Positions 26,604 through 35,726 of a DNA stretch of 64,000 bases are shown in pieces. Made by a program: the position numbers and the translations under genes. The stretch's first letter is position 1; the number at the start of each line of letters is the position of its first letter. The stretch covers positions 476,501-540,500 of the forward strand of contig NZ_JALJAZ010000001.1 in the NCBI RefSeq assembly GCF_022899245.1. Reading direction: 5' to 3'. The notes beneath the pieces were generated by a model. The model did no database searches. It was not told the origin of the DNA and saw only the letters and a program-made list of their open reading frames with translations. The DNA is from Falsirhodobacter halotolerans. Lineage in GTDB: Bacteria; Pseudomonadota; Alphaproteobacteria; Rhodobacterales; Rhodobacteraceae.

Positions 26604-27614
26604 TTGGGCATCAGCGCTCTGACCCCCCCGAAACGTGCCGATGAGGCCATCGAGTCGCATCTGGAATTTCCCGACAACCGCCTGCTGATCGACCTGTGCG
26701 GCGAATATGACCGCAATCTGGCGCAGATCGAACATCAGTTGGGCATCCAGATCGTGCGCCGGGGCAACCGGCTGGTGATCCTGGGGGAAAAGACGTTGCG
26801 GGATCAGGCGATGGCGGTGCTGAAAGGCATGTATGCCCGTTTGGAATCGGGCCGGGGCCTTGTGTCGGGCGACATCGAAGGGGCCTTGCGCATGTCGGGC
26901 AACGTCTTCGGCGACACCGCCCTGCAGATGGAGATGTTCCAGCCCGGCCAGCACGAGATCCGCACCCGCAAGAAGCCGGTGGAGCCGCGGACCGACGCGC
27001 AGAAGGCCTATGTCGCGAACCTGTTCGACAATGAACTGGTCTTCGGCATCGGACCGGCGGGCACGGGCAAGACCTATCTGGCCGTGGCCGTGGGCGTGAC
27101 CATGCTTCTGTCGGGCGCGGTGGAGAAGATCATCCTGTCCCGTCCGGCGGTGGAGGCGGGGGAACGGCTCGGCTTCCTTCCCGGCGACATGAAGGAGAAG
27201 GTCGATCCCTACATGCAGCCGCTTTATGACGCGCTGAACGATTTCCTGCCGCAGAAGCAGTTGGCCAAGCTGATGGAGGACAAGCGGATCGAGATCGCGC
27301 CGCTGGCCTTCATGCGCGGGCGGACCTTGGCCAACGCCTTCGTGGTGCTGGATGAGGCGCAGAACGCCACGACCATGCAGATGAAGATGTTCCTGACCCG
27401 TCTGGGCGAGGGCAGCCGCATGGTCATCACCGGCGACCGGACGCAGATCGACCTGCCGCGCGGCACCGCGTCGGGGTTGCAGGACGCCGAGCGTATCCTG
27501 AAGGACGTGCGGGGCGTGTCCTTCAACTACTTCAATTCCAAAGATGTGGTGCGGCACCCGCTTGTGGCCCGCATCATCGAGGCGTATGACGCCGCCGATG
27601 GAACCGCTGGTTGA
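26604..27614 (+). CDS. phoH: PhoH-like ATPase (YbeZ type)
   Basis: The 336-residue protein is a YbeZ/PhoH P-loop ATPase that works with YbeY in RNA and ribosome maturation. The N-terminal region (DNRLLIDLCGEYDRNLAQIE) is typical; Walker A is GPAGTGKTYL and Walker B is VVLDEAQNAT. I place the start at TTG 26604: AGGGAGA at 26592-26598 is spaced 5 bases from it, whereas the earlier TTG at 26586 lacks a ribosome binding site. Its 3' end overlaps ybeY by 17 bases, which supports joint translation. Confidence 0.93.
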   Translation: MGISALTPPKRADEAIESHLEFPDNRLLIDLCGEYDRNLAQIEHQLGIQIVRRGNRLVILGEKTLRDQAMAVLKGMYARLESGRGLVSGDIEGALRMSGNVFGDTALQMEMFQPGQHEIRTRKKPVEPRTDAQKAYVANLFDNELVFGIGPAGTGKTYLAVAVGVTMLLSGAVEKIILSRPAVEAGERLGFLPGDMKEKVDPYMQPLYDALNDFLPQKQLAKLMEDKRIEIAPLAFMRGRTLANAFVVLDEAQNATTMQMKMFLTRLGEGSRMVITGDRTQIDLPRGTASGLQDAERILKDVRGVSFNYFNSKDVVRHPLVARIIEAYDAADGTAG

Positions 27615-28098
27615 TACCGTAATCGAAGATGACCGCTGGGAGGCCTTTGGCCTTCCGGCCCTTGCCACGCGCGCGGCGGAGGCGACCTTCGCCACCTTGG
27701 GCGTTCATGGCGTGACGTTGGCGCTGATGGGCTGCGACGACGCGGAAATCGCCCGCCTGAACGGCGAATTCCGCGACAAGGCCAAGCCCACCAACGTCCT
27801 GTCCTGGCCGTCCGAAGATCGCGCGGCCGGAGAGCCGGGGGGCCTTCCCGACCTGTCGGGCGGCGATGACGACGATCCCGACGAATTGGGCGACATCGCC
27901 ATCGCCTGGGACACCTGCATGGCCGAGGCGGAGGCGCAGGGCAAATCCCCGCAGGATCACGTGACGCATCTGGTCGTCCACGGCATCCTGCATCTTCTGG
28001 GATACGACCACGAAACCGATGCGGATGCCGAGCTGATGGAGGGGACGGAAACCCGCATCCTCGCCACGCTTCACATCAAGGATCCCTACGTGACGTAG
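27598..28098 (+). CDS. ybeY: Endoribonuclease YbeY (rRNA maturation factor)
   Basis: YbeY is a zinc-dependent RNase acting in 16S rRNA 3' end maturation and ribosome quality control. In this 166-residue protein the zinc motif HGILHLLGYDH gives ligands His128, His132 and His138. The substrate-groove segment KPTNVLSWP precedes an acidic loop (DLSGGDDDDPDE) longer than in E. coli. The ATG at 27598 lies within the phoH end; this overlap with its partner gene is common. Confidence 0.95.
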   Translation: MEPLVDTVIEDDRWEAFGLPALATRAAEATFATLGVHGVTLALMGCDDAEIARLNGEFRDKAKPTNVLSWPSEDRAAGEPGGLPDLSGGDDDDPDELGDIAIAWDTCMAEAEAQGKSPQDHVTHLVVHGILHLLGYDHETDADAELMEGTETRILATLHIKDPYVT

Positions 28099-28175
28099 GT
28101 CTTGCCAGACGGCCCCCCTATGCCCCATATTGGACCTGTCGCCCATCTGGGGCGTCGCATCCGTCAGAAGGACCA

Positions 28176-29132
28176 ATGGGAAGCAGCATCGACGGCTCTC
28201 CTGCGGCGCAACGCGCGCAGGACACCGCAGAGGACATATCGCGACGTAACGTCGTGGACACTCTCACCTCACCCCCCCCGCCCACCGAACGCGACGGCCA
28301 TCCCGAACGGGATACGGCCTCTGAAAAGGAGGGGCGCGGCTTTTTCGGCCGCCTGTTCAGCGCCTTTTCGCCCGACGATACGGACGAACTGAGCGATGAC
28401 GCGGACGAAGACACCTCCGGCATCGCCAATCTTCGCCGCCTTCGGGTGGATGATGTGGCCGTCCCCAAGGCCGAGATCGTGGCCGTTTCGGTGGATATCG
28501 GCCTGTCCGATCTGGTGGCCACCTTCCGGCGCGAGGGGTATTCGCGGCTTCCGGTCTTTGACGGGTCGCTGGACAATCCGCTGGGCATGATCCTCTTGAA
28601 GGATCTGGCGCTGAAGCACGACTTCACCTCGGACGAACCGTTCGATCTGCGCGCCCTGCTGCGCCCGATCATGTTCGCGCCGCCGTCGATGACCTTGGGC
28701 ACCCTGCTGCAGAAGATGCAGCGCGAACGGATGCATCTGGCGCTGGTGATCGACGAATATGGCGGGGTGGACGGTCTGGTCACGATCGAGGATCTGATCG
28801 AGACGGTCATCGGCGAGATCGACGACGAGCATGACGAGGTGGCGGGCGCCCTGTGGGTGCAGGACCGTCAGGGCGATTACATCGTGCAGTCGCGCGCGTC
28901 GGTCGATGCGTTCCGCAAGGCCACGGGCATCGACCTGCGCGGGGCCGAGGATGACGAGGACGTCAACACCATCGGTGGCCTGATCTTCGTGCGGGCCGGC
29001 CGCGTGCCCAAGAAGGGCGAGGTGGTGGAGCACGAAAGCGGCGTCCGGTTCGAGGTTCTGGACGGCGATCCCCGCCGCATCAAGCGTCTGCGCGTGCATC
29101 TGCCCAAGGGCGATGCGGTGCCGTCGGTCTGA
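28176..29132 (+). CDS. CorC/HlyC-type CBS-pair protein
   Basis: The 318-residue protein has a low-complexity acidic N-terminus (residues 1-75), two CBS domains (about 85-210, with RLPVFDGSLDNPLGMI and DEYGGVDGLVTIEDLIE) and a C-terminal CorC/HlyC domain (235-310). No membrane domain is present, so it is the cytosolic CorC (YbeX) type found between ybeY and lnt. CorC is linked to magnesium/cobalt efflux and, as YbeX, to ribosome maturation. A separate membrane-bound relative is at 55127. Confidence 0.9.
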   Translation: MGSSIDGSPAAQRAQDTAEDISRRNVVDTLTSPPPPTERDGHPERDTASEKEGRGFFGRLFSAFSPDDTDELSDDADEDTSGIANLRRLRVDDVAVPKAEIVAVSVDIGLSDLVATFRREGYSRLPVFDGSLDNPLGMILLKDLALKHDFTSDEPFDLRALLRPIMFAPPSMTLGTLLQKMQRERMHLALVIDEYGGVDGLVTIEDLIETVIGEIDDEHDEVAGALWVQDRQGDYIVQSRASVDAFRKATGIDLRGAEDDEDVNTIGGLIFVRAGRVPKKGEVVEHESGVRFEVLDGDPRRIKRLRVHLPKGDAVPSV

Positions 29133-29140
29133 TCCCACCC

Positions 29141-30625
29141 GTGCGGCGCCTGTTCCGGCACGTTCCCGATTGGCCGCGCACATGCGCGGCCTTCGCGCTT
29201 GGTGCCGCCATGGCGGTCGGGCAGGCCCCCTTGGGCTGGTGGTTCGTGACGCTGGCGGCGCTGGGCGGCCTGTGTGTCCTCATCGGGCAGGGGGGCGTGG
29301 GCCGTGGCTGGTGGATCGGGCATCTGGCGGGGGCGGGCTATTTCGCGGTGTCCCTGAACTGGATCGTCGAGCCGTTTCTGGTCGATCCGCTGACCTATGG
29401 CTGGATGGCCCCGTTCGCGGTGGTGCTGATCTCGGTCGGGTTGGGGCTGTTCTGGGGGGGGGCGGGGGCCGTGTCGGCCCTCGTGCGTCCCGCGCTGCGG
29501 CCCGTGGCCTTTGCCGTGGCCCTGACGGCGATGGAATGGGTGCGCGGCCATATCCTGACGGGGTTCCCCTGGGCGCTGGTCGGGCATGTCTGGATCGGGT
29601 GGGCCCCGGCGCAGCTGGCGGCCTGGGTGGGGCCGGTGGGTCTTACGCTGATGACGGCGCTTCTGGCGGCGTTGCAGGTGGCGTTCCGGTGGCGGGGGGC
29701 GGCGGCGGCGGTCCTCGGGCTGGCGGCGGCCTTCGGGGCGGGGACGTGGCGGCTGGACCAGCCGGACCCTGCCGCGCCGGGGCAGACCGTCCGCCTGATC
29801 CAGCCGAACGCCGCGCAGGCGATGAAATGGGACCCCGACCGCGCCGCAACCTTGCTCCAGCGCGGGCTGGAACTCAGCGCCGCGCCGGGGTCGCCCGACC
29901 TGATCGTCTGGCCCGAAACCTCCATCCCCTATCTGCTGGACGACACCCTCTCGGCGGAGGTGGCCTTTGCCGCGCAGGGCGCGATTTCGGTCGTGGGCAT
30001 TCAGCGGCTGGAGGGGGAGCGGGCGTTCAATTCGCTGGCCGTGATCGCGCCGGACGGGCAGGTGGGTCCGATCTATGACAAGCACCACCTCGTGCCGTTC
30101 GGCGAATACATCCCCTTCGGCGATACGCTGGCGCGGGTGGGCATCCGCGCCTTCGCCGCCCAGCTTGGCAATGGCTACAGCGCGGGGCCGGGGCCGGAGG
30201 TGCTGACCTTGGGGGCCACGCGGGCCTTGCCGCTGATCTGCTATGAGGCGGTGTTTCCGCAGGATGTGGCCGCCGCGCCGGTGCGTCCCGACTGGCTGCT
30301 GCAGGCCACGAACGACGCGTGGTTCGGCACGTTGACCGGCCCCTATCAGCATCTGGCGCAGGCGCGATTGCGCGCGATCGAGCAGGGGCTGCCGCTGCTG
30401 CGCGCCGCCAATACCGGCGTATCGGCGGTGATCGACGCGCGGGGTCGCATCCTGTCGGACCTGCCGATGGGGGTGGCGGGAAAGCTGGATGCGGCCCTGC
30501 CGGGGGCCTTGCCCCCCACCCTTTATTCCCGCACGGGCGACGTGCCTGTTCTGGTTCTTCTGGCGCTGATGGCTGCGCTGCTTGCAACGCGGCCCTGCCG
30601 AAACGAACGGTTGACGCCCCTGTGA
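29141..30625 (+). CDS. lnt: Apolipoprotein N-acyltransferase
   Basis: Lnt adds the third acyl chain to lipoproteins at the inner membrane. The 494-residue protein has about six N-terminal helices (residues 10-195), then the nitrilase domain with the catalytic triad recognisable as Glu in VWPETSIPY, Lys in YDKHHLVPFGEYIPFG and Cys in LICYE. A last helix lies near the C-terminus. The GTG at 29141, 8 bases after corC, fits the family N-terminus; there is no nearby ATG. Confidence 0.95.
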   Translation: MRRLFRHVPDWPRTCAAFALGAAMAVGQAPLGWWFVTLAALGGLCVLIGQGGVGRGWWIGHLAGAGYFAVSLNWIVEPFLVDPLTYGWMAPFAVVLISVGLGLFWGGAGAVSALVRPALRPVAFAVALTAMEWVRGHILTGFPWALVGHVWIGWAPAQLAAWVGPVGLTLMTALLAALQVAFRWRGAAAAVLGLAAAFGAGTWRLDQPDPAAPGQTVRLIQPNAAQAMKWDPDRAATLLQRGLELSAAPGSPDLIVWPETSIPYLLDDTLSAEVAFAAQGAISVVGIQRLEGERAFNSLAVIAPDGQVGPIYDKHHLVPFGEYIPFGDTLARVGIRAFAAQLGNGYSAGPGPEVLTLGATRALPLICYEAVFPQDVAAAPVRPDWLLQATNDAWFGTLTGPYQHLAQARLRAIEQGLPLLRAANTGVSAVIDARGRILSDLPMGVAGKLDAALPGALPPTLYSRTGDVPVLVLLALMAALLATRPCRNERLTPL

Positions 30626-30652
30626 TAGGGGGATAGCGATGCGGTCATCGAA

Positions 30653-30698
30653 CCGTCACAACGGCTTCCTGACGTGACGGGGATCATTCATCGGAGCA
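30653..30698 (+). promoter_or_regulatory. SAM/SAH riboswitch before metK
   Basis: CCGTCAC (30653-30659) and GTGACGG (30674-30680) form a perfect 7-bp stem. The loop contains ACGGCTTCCTGAC, and its GCTTCC (30664-30669) can pair with GGAGC (30693-30697), the metK ribosome binding site, as a pseudoknot with one bulge. The sequence and layout match the small SAM/SAH riboswitch class described from Rhodobacterales metK leaders. Ligand binding would stabilise the pseudoknot and block translation of metK. The identification comes from remembered consensus; a covariance-model search was not run. Confidence 0.85.
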
Positions 30699-30703
30699 TT
30701 TTC

Positions 30704-31870
30704 ATGTCACGCAAGAATTACGTCTTCACCTCCGAATCCGTGTCGGAGGGGCACCCGGACAAGGTCTGCGACCGCATCTCGGATGCGATCCTCGACGCGT
30801 TCCTTGAGGCGGAACCCATGGCGCGCGTGGCGTGTGAGACGTTCGCCACCACCAATCAGGTCGTGGTGGGGGGCGAAGTCGGGTTGGCCGATCAGACCCG
30901 CCTGCACGACTATCTGGGCCGGATCGACGGGATCGTGCGCGATTGCGTCAAGGATATCGGATACGAGCAGGACAAGTTCCACTGGAACACGGTCAATGTC
31001 CTGAACCTGCTGCATCCGCAATCGGCGCATATCAGTCAGGGCGTGGACAAGGACGGCGCGGGCGATCAGGGCATCATGTTCGGCCATGCCGTGAACGAAA
31101 CGCCGGAGCTGATGCCCGCCCCGATCCTTTATTCCCACGCGATCCTGCGCCGTCTGGCCGAGGCGCGGAAATCGGGCGCGGCCCCGACGCTCGGGCCGGA
31201 TGCGAAATCGCAGATCTCGCTGCGGTACGAGGATGGCAAGCCGGTGGAGGTGACCTCGCTGGTGCTGTCCACCCAGCATCTGCATGAGGATCAGACCTCG
31301 GACGATATTCGCGCGATCATCGAACCGTATATCCGCGAGGTTCTGCCCGCGGGCTGGCTGACCGACAAGACCGAATGGTGGGTCAACCCGACGGGCACCT
31401 TCGTCATCGGCGGGCCGGACGGGGATGCGGGCCTGACGGGCCGCAAGATCATCGTCGACACCTATGGCGGGGCGGCCCCCCATGGCGGCGGCGCGTTTTC
31501 GGGCAAGGATCCGACCAAGGTGGACCGTTCGGCCGCCTATGCCGCGCGCTATCTGGCCAAGAACGTGGTCGCGGCGGGACTGGCCAAGAAGTGCACGATC
31601 CAGATTTCCTATGCCATCGGGGTCGCCAAGCCCCTGTCGGTCTATGTCGACACCTATGGCACGGGCGCGGTCGATCCGGCGGCGATCGAGGCGGCGATCC
31701 CCAAGGTCATGGACCTGTCGCCCCGCGGCATCCGCGAGCATCTGGACCTGAACCGTCCGATTTATGCCCGCACCGCTGCCTATGGCCATTTCGGGCGCGC
31801 GCCCGAGGCGGATGGCGGTTTCAGCTGGGAGCGGACCGATCTGGCCCGCGCGCTGGCCGCCGCCCTTTGA
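30704..31870 (+). CDS. metK: S-adenosylmethionine synthase
   Basis: MetK makes SAM from methionine and ATP in the cytoplasm. The 388-residue enzyme shows [11 protein letters not shown] at the start, the [13 protein letters not shown]-binding signature, the P-loop-like [16 protein letters not shown] and [15 protein letters not shown] at the end. ATG 30704 is chosen because CGGAGC lies 6-11 bases upstream and the family N-terminus ([11 protein letters not shown]) begins there. The leader holds a SAM/SAH riboswitch, giving feedback control by product. A hairpin terminator follows. Confidence 0.98.
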   Translation: MSRKNYVFTSESVSEGHPDKVCDRISDAILDAFLEAEPMARVACETFATTNQVVVGGEVGLADQTRLHDYLGRIDGIVRDCVKDIGYEQDKFHWNTVNVLNLLHPQSAHISQGVDKDGAGDQGIMFGHAVNETPELMPAPILYSHAILRRLAEARKSGAAPTLGPDAKSQISLRYEDGKPVEVTSLVLSTQHLHEDQTSDDIRAIIEPYIREVLPAGWLTDKTEWWVNPTGTFVIGGPDGDAGLTGRKIIVDTYGGAAPHGGGAFSGKDPTKVDRSAAYAARYLAKNVVAAGLAKKCTIQISYAIGVAKPLSVYVDTYGTGAVDPAAIEAAIPKVMDLSPRGIREHLDLNRPIYARTAAYGHFGRAPEADGGFSWERTDLARALAAAL

Positions 31871-31890
31871 CATCCGCGCCCTCGGGCGCC

Positions 31891-31919
31891 GCCCGTCCGG
31901 GACGATCCGGGCGGGCTTT
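31891..31919 (+). terminator. Intrinsic terminator-like hairpin after metK
   Basis: GCCCGTCCGG (31891-31900) pairs with CCGGGCGGGC (31907-31916), ten base pairs with one U·G pair and a 6-base loop. TTT and CCCTT follow. It lies 20 bases after the metK stop and 19 bases before the ptsN start, so it separates the two transcripts at least in part. Confidence 0.55.
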
Positions 31920-31938
31920 CCCTTATGACAGGTCGTTC

Positions 31939-32427
31939 ATGGCACTTTCCGATCTTCTCCGCCCCGAGGGGCTGCTTCTGGACATCGCCGCCGAAAACAA
32001 GGCGGACCTTCTGACGCAACTTTCGGCCCGCGTGGCGGATATATGGGATCTGGACGCCACACGTGTCCTGAAAAAACTGACCCAGCGGGAAGAGCTGGGG
32101 TCCACCGGCATCGGTCGGGGCATCGCCCTGCCGCATTGCACCTGCGACGGGGTGCAGACGCCGATGGTGGTCTTTGCCCGCGTGACGCCGGGGGTGGATT
32201 ACAAGGCGGTGGACGGCGACAAGGTCGATCTGGTCATGGCGCTGCTTCTGCCCAAGGACAACACCAGTCAGCATCTGTCGGCCCTGGCGCAGGCGGCGCG
32301 CATCCTGCGGCAGCCGGCGGTGGTCAAGGCCCTGCGCCGCGCCAGCGCCCCCGAGGAGGTCATGGCCATCTTCCGCGCCGCCCAATCCACCGCCGAGGAA
32401 GAGCGGCGGGTGGAACAGGGCGCCTGA
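31939..32427 (+). CDS. ptsN: PTS IIA-type nitrogen regulatory protein
   Basis: EIIA-Ntr is a phospho-carrier of the nitrogen-related phosphotransferase system with regulatory rather than transport function. The 162-residue protein has the PTS EIIA fructose-type fold; the phosphorylated residue is His66 in GIALPHC. PtsN is usually beside rpoN and hpf; here it lies between metK and trmD, with one base between its stop and the trmD ATG. Confidence 0.93.
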   Translation: MALSDLLRPEGLLLDIAAENKADLLTQLSARVADIWDLDATRVLKKLTQREELGSTGIGRGIALPHCTCDGVQTPMVVFARVTPGVDYKAVDGDKVDLVMALLLPKDNTSQHLSALAQAARILRQPAVVKALRRASAPEEVMAIFRAAQSTAEEERRVEQGA

Positions 32428-32428
32428 C

Positions 32429-33241
32429 ATGACCGACCCCACCCCCAAATCCCACGGCCGCCTGTCCATCCGCGCCTCGGTTCAGCCGCGCGATCTGATG
32501 GCGGATGTGCGCGTGGTGGGGGCGTGGCGCGCGCAGATCATCACCCTGTTCCCCGAGGCGTTTCCGGGCACGCTGGGCCTGTCGCTGACCGGCAAGGCGC
32601 TGGATCTGGGGCTTTGGGCGCTGGACACGATCGACCTGCGCCCCTTCGGCGAAGGGCGGCACCGCAATGTGGACGACACGCCGGCGGGGGGCGGGGCCGG
32701 GATGGTGCTGCGCCCCGACGTGGTGTCGCGCGCCCTGGACCAGGCGGCGGCGCAGGCCGCGCCGGGATCGCCCGTGATCTATCTGTCGCCCCGCGGCAAG
32801 CCCTTCGATCAGGCCATGGCGCAGCGCTGGTCGGAAGGGCCGGGGGTGACCCTGCTGTGCGGCCGGTTCGAAGGGGTGGATCAGCGCGTCATCGATCATT
32901 ACGGGATCGAGGAGGTGAGCCTTGGCGATTTCGTCATGACGGGGGGCGAGATTGCGGCGCAGGCCTTGATCGACGCCACCGTTCGCCTTATACCGCGCGT
33001 CATCGGGAATCATGCGTCGACCGAGGAAGAGTCTTTCTCGGCCGGTCTTCTTGAATTTCCGCAATACACGAAACCTTCGGTCTGGCAGGACCGCGAGATC
33101 CCGGAAGTGCTTCTGTCCGGCCATCACGCGAACATCTCCCGCTGGCGGAAGGATCTGGCCGAAAGGCTGACAAAGGAACGCAGGCCTGATCTCTGGCGGG
33201 CTTACTGTGCGCGACACGGTAGGGACCCGGGCGAAGACTGA
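32429..33241 (+). CDS. trmD: tRNA (guanine-N1-)-methyltransferase
   Basis: TrmD methylates G37 of tRNAs to prevent frameshifting. The 270-residue SPOUT enzyme has the DDTPAGGGAGMVLRPD segment, LLCGRFEGVDQR and the knot motif LGDFVMTGGE, followed by RVIGNHASTEEESF. Compared with E. coli it has about 30 extra N-terminal residues before AQIITLFPE; ATG 32498 would shorten these. I keep 32429 because it lies one base after the ptsN stop. Confidence 0.95.
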   Translation: MTDPTPKSHGRLSIRASVQPRDLMADVRVVGAWRAQIITLFPEAFPGTLGLSLTGKALDLGLWALDTIDLRPFGEGRHRNVDDTPAGGGAGMVLRPDVVSRALDQAAAQAAPGSPVIYLSPRGKPFDQAMAQRWSEGPGVTLLCGRFEGVDQRVIDHYGIEEVSLGDFVMTGGEIAAQALIDATVRLIPRVIGNHASTEEESFSAGLLEFPQYTKPSVWQDREIPEVLLSGHHANISRWRKDLAERLTKERRPDLWRAYCARHGRDPGED

Positions 33242-33262
33242 GAGCGCTCAGGCGGCATCACA

Positions 33263-33278
33263 TCGTGGAATACCACGA
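33263..33278 (+). repeat. Small hairpin before rplS
   Basis: TCGTGG (33263-33268) and CCACGA (33273-33278) form a 6-bp stem with an AATA loop in the 56 bases between trmD and rplS. It ends 19 bases before the rplS start. It might be a ribosomal protein leader element or a processing site; the stem alone is short. Confidence 0.35.
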
Positions 33279-33297
33279 GATTTGAAAAGGATATGCG

Positions 33298-33669
33298 ATG
33301 AACCTGATCGCACAGATCGAAGCGGAACAGATCGCCGAACTTGGCAAGACCATTCCCGACTTCAAGGCTGGCGACACCGTGCGCGTCGGCTTCAAGGTGA
33401 CCGAGGGCACCCGGACCCGCGTGCAGAACTATGAAGGCGTCTGCATCTCGCGCAAGGGCGGCGCCACGCTGGCGGCCTCGTTCACCGTTCGCAAGATTTC
33501 GTTCGGCGAAGGCGTGGAGCGTATGTTCCCGCTCTATTCGACGAACATCGATTCGATCGAGGTGGTTCGCCGTGGCCGCGTGCGCCGCGCGAAACTCTAC
33601 TACCTCCGGTCGCGTCGCGGCAAATCGGCCCGTATCGCCGAGGTCACGAACTACAAAGCCAAGGCCTGA
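33298..33669 (+). CDS. rplS: 50S ribosomal protein L19
   Basis: L19 sits at the 30S–50S interface. The 123-residue protein has the family pattern [22 protein letters not shown], a [17 protein letters not shown] segment and [29 protein letters not shown] ribosome binding site precedes the ATG. It follows trmD, as in most bacteria, but rpsP and rimM are absent from this locus. Confidence 0.98.
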   Translation: MNLIAQIEAEQIAELGKTIPDFKAGDTVRVGFKVTEGTRTRVQNYEGVCISRKGGATLAASFTVRKISFGEGVERMFPLYSTNIDSIEVVRRGRVRRAKLYYLRSRRGKSARIAEVTNYKAKA

Positions 33670-33680
33670 GGAGCGGATCC

Positions 33681-33902
33681 ATGCAAAAAGACATCCATCC
33701 CGACTATCACTTCATCGACGTGAAGATGACCGACGGCAGCGTGCACAAGTTCCGCTCCACCTGGGGCAAGGAAGGCGAGCAGATGGCGCTGGACATCGAC
33801 CCGCTGGCGCACCCGGCCTGGACCGGCGGCAACAGCCGCCTGATGGACACCGGCGGCCGCGTGTCGAAGTTCAAGAACAAATACGCCGGTCTGGGCTTCT
33901 GA
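33681..33902 (+). CDS. rpmE: 50S ribosomal protein L31
   Basis: The 73-residue L31 starts [16 protein letters not shown]. It lacks the four zinc-binding cysteines of the C+ form, and so is a zinc-independent (C-) type. It begins 11 bases after rplS with a GAGGAGCGG ribosome binding site and is followed by a strong terminator, so it ends the transcript. Confidence 0.96.
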   Translation: MQKDIHPDYHFIDVKMTDGSVHKFRSTWGKEGEQMALDIDPLAHPAWTGGNSRLMDTGGRVSKFKNKYAGLGF

Positions 33903-33925
33903 TCCGATCTGCATCGTGTTGCACA

Positions 33926-33953
33926 GGGCGCGGGGGAAACCTCGCGCCCTTTT
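33926..33953 (+). terminator. Intrinsic terminator after rpmE
   Basis: GGGCGCGGGG (33926-33935) pairs with CCTCGCGCCC (33940-33949) around a GAAA tetraloop, with one G·U pair, followed by TTTT. This is a standard Rho-independent terminator 24 bases after the rpmE stop. Confidence 0.85.
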
Positions 33954-34050
33954 GCTTTGCGCGCCACAGGCCGTGGCGGATCGGTCCCCCGCCCCTTGCA
34001 CGGGAACGTGACAACCGATAGCCGGTTGGGAAAAGTTCGGGGGACGCGTC

Positions 34051-34860
34051 ATGGCGCATATCATCGTCGTGGGCAACGAGAAGGGCGGGTCGGGGAAATC
34101 CACGACCTGCATGCATGTGGCGACCGCGCTGGTCCGGTCGGGGCATCGCGTGGGGGCGCTGGATCTGGACGTGCGGCAGCGCAGCTTCGGCCGTTATACC
34201 GAAAACCGGCTGGCCTTCCTGAACCGCACGGGGACCGACCTGCCATCCCCGACCTATCTCCCCCTGCCGGAGGTGGACGAGGCGACGCTGGCCCCCGGCG
34301 AGAATGTCATGGATCGACGGCTGGCCGAGGGTGTGGCGCGGCTGGAGCCGGATTCGGATTTCATCATCATCGATTGCCCCGGATCGTATACGCGGCTGAG
34401 CCAGGTCGCGCATACGCTGGCCGACACGCTGATCACGCCGCTGAACGACAGTTTCGTGGATTTCGACCTTCTGGCCCGGATCGACCCGGAAACCGGCAAG
34501 GTGAAGGGGCCGTCGATCTATTCCGAGATGGTTTGGAACGCGCGGCAGACGCGGGCGCAGGCGGGGCTGAAGCCGATTGACTGGATCGTGCTGCGCAACC
34601 GTCTGGGCGCGCAGCAGATGCACAACAAGAAGAAGGTGGGGGCCGCGCTTGAGGATCTGTCGCGCCGCATCGGCTTTCGCGTGGCGCCGGGGTTTTCGGA
34701 ACGGGTGGTGTTCCGCGAATTGTTTCCGCGCGGCCTGACGCTGCTGGACCTGAAGGATATGGGGGTCGGCAGCCTCAACCTCTCCAACATCGCGGCGCGG
34801 CAGGAGGTGCGGGACCTCATGGACGAATTGCAGCTTCCGGGCGTGACCGTCAGCTTCTGA
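34051..34860 (+). CDS. mipZ: Division-plane positioning ATPase MipZ
   Basis: MipZ is a ParA-like ATPase that binds ParB near the chromosome origins and keeps FtsZ away from the poles. The 269-residue protein has the deviant Walker A NEKGGSGKST (signature Lys11, catalytic Lys16), DLDVRQRSFGRYTENR with the MipZ-type conserved Arg/Gln region, and IIIDCPGSYTRLS. MipZ is characteristic of alphaproteobacteria. Its 3' end overlaps the convergent ArsR-type gene by 11 bases. Confidence 0.92.
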   Translation: MAHIIVVGNEKGGSGKSTTCMHVATALVRSGHRVGALDLDVRQRSFGRYTENRLAFLNRTGTDLPSPTYLPLPEVDEATLAPGENVMDRRLAEGVARLEPDSDFIIIDCPGSYTRLSQVAHTLADTLITPLNDSFVDFDLLARIDPETGKVKGPSIYSEMVWNARQTRAQAGLKPIDWIVLRNRLGAQQMHNKKKVGAALEDLSRRIGFRVAPGFSERVVFRELFPRGLTLLDLKDMGVGSLNLSNIAARQEVRDLMDELQLPGVTVSF

Positions 34861-35173
34861 GCTCGGCCGCAAGAAAGCGTTCGAAGGCGTCCAGATCCAG
34901 AGGATCGACCTGACCGAAGGCCCGCATCCACACCGACGCCGCACGCAGGGCGTCCGGTTCCAGCCGACACCAGCGCAGACGGCCCCGGCGTTCCTGGGTG
35001 ATCAGCCCCGCATCGACCAGAACCTGAAGGTGCTTCGACACCGCCGCCAGCGACATCTGGAACGGGGCGGCCACATCGGTCACCGCCATGTCATCCTCCA
35101 GCAGCATCGCAAGAATGCCGCGCCGGGTGGGGTCGGCCAGCGCCGCGAAGACTTTGTCCAGATTGTCGTTCAT
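34850..35173 (-). CDS. ArsR family transcriptional regulator
   Basis: The 107-residue winged-helix protein has the ArsR/SmtB pattern: FAALADPTRRGILAMLLEDDMAVTDV, the recognition helix MSLAAVSKHLQVLVDAGLI, and a wing with RRGRLRWCRL. It has no CXC metal site, so it is more like the YgaV/SufR-type subgroup often paired with SRPBCC proteins than a metal sensor. No SRPBCC gene is adjacent. ATG 35173 fits the family length. Confidence 0.88.
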   Translation of the reverse strand: MNDNLDKVFAALADPTRRGILAMLLEDDMAVTDVAAPFQMSLAAVSKHLQVLVDAGLITQERRGRLRWCRLEPDALRAASVWMRAFGQVDPLDLDAFERFLAAELRS

Positions 35174-35375
35174 CCATCCGGTATGGGGCCGGAAGGGGCG
35201 GGCGGTCAATCGACGTTCAACCTTCGGGTTGACGAAGGGGCGGTGCGACATTCGCGCGCAGATCGACGCGGGTGGGGAATTTGTTGCATTCTCAGTGGCT
35301 TGCACCCTTGCCCCTGATGCTTGACTTGAGGGGGAGGGAGGGTTAATCCCTCTCGGGACTGTGAAGGGACGTGCC

Positions 35376-35726
35376 ATGTCCGACAACCCCGATCCCGAAC
35401 GGCTGCGCGCGCTTGAGGCGCGGCTGACGAAATTGAGGGGCCCCGAGGCGGAGCGCAACTCCGGTGAGGTGGGCAAGGCATTCTCGGCGGGCGAGGTCGG
35501 CTGGCGGATGGTGACGGAACTGGTCGCCGGATTGCTGATCGGGTTCGGACTGGGATACGGGTTGGATGTGCTGCTCGGCACTTTGCCCCTGTTCCTGATC
35601 ATCTTCACGCTTCTTGGCTTCATCGCCGGGGTGCGGACGATGATGCGAAGCGCCCGCGACGTGCAGGCGAAACAGATTTCGGGCGAAGGTGCCCGCAAGG
35701 ATGAGGATGGACGGCGTGGCAGTTGA
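35376..35726 (+). CDS. atpI: F-ATPase assembly protein AtpI
   Basis: AtpI helps assemble the c-ring of the ATP synthase. The 116-residue protein has a charged N-terminus and two membrane segments (about residues 47-65 and 70-88: [32 protein letters not shown]). It heads the Fo operon and its 3' end overlaps the atpB start region. AAGGGAC lies upstream of the ATG. Confidence 0.88.
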   Translation: MSDNPDPERLRALEARLTKLRGPEAERNSGEVGKAFSAGEVGWRMVTELVAGLLIGFGLGYGLDVLLGTLPLFLIIFTLLGFIAGVRTMMRSARDVQAKQISGEGARKDEDGRRGS

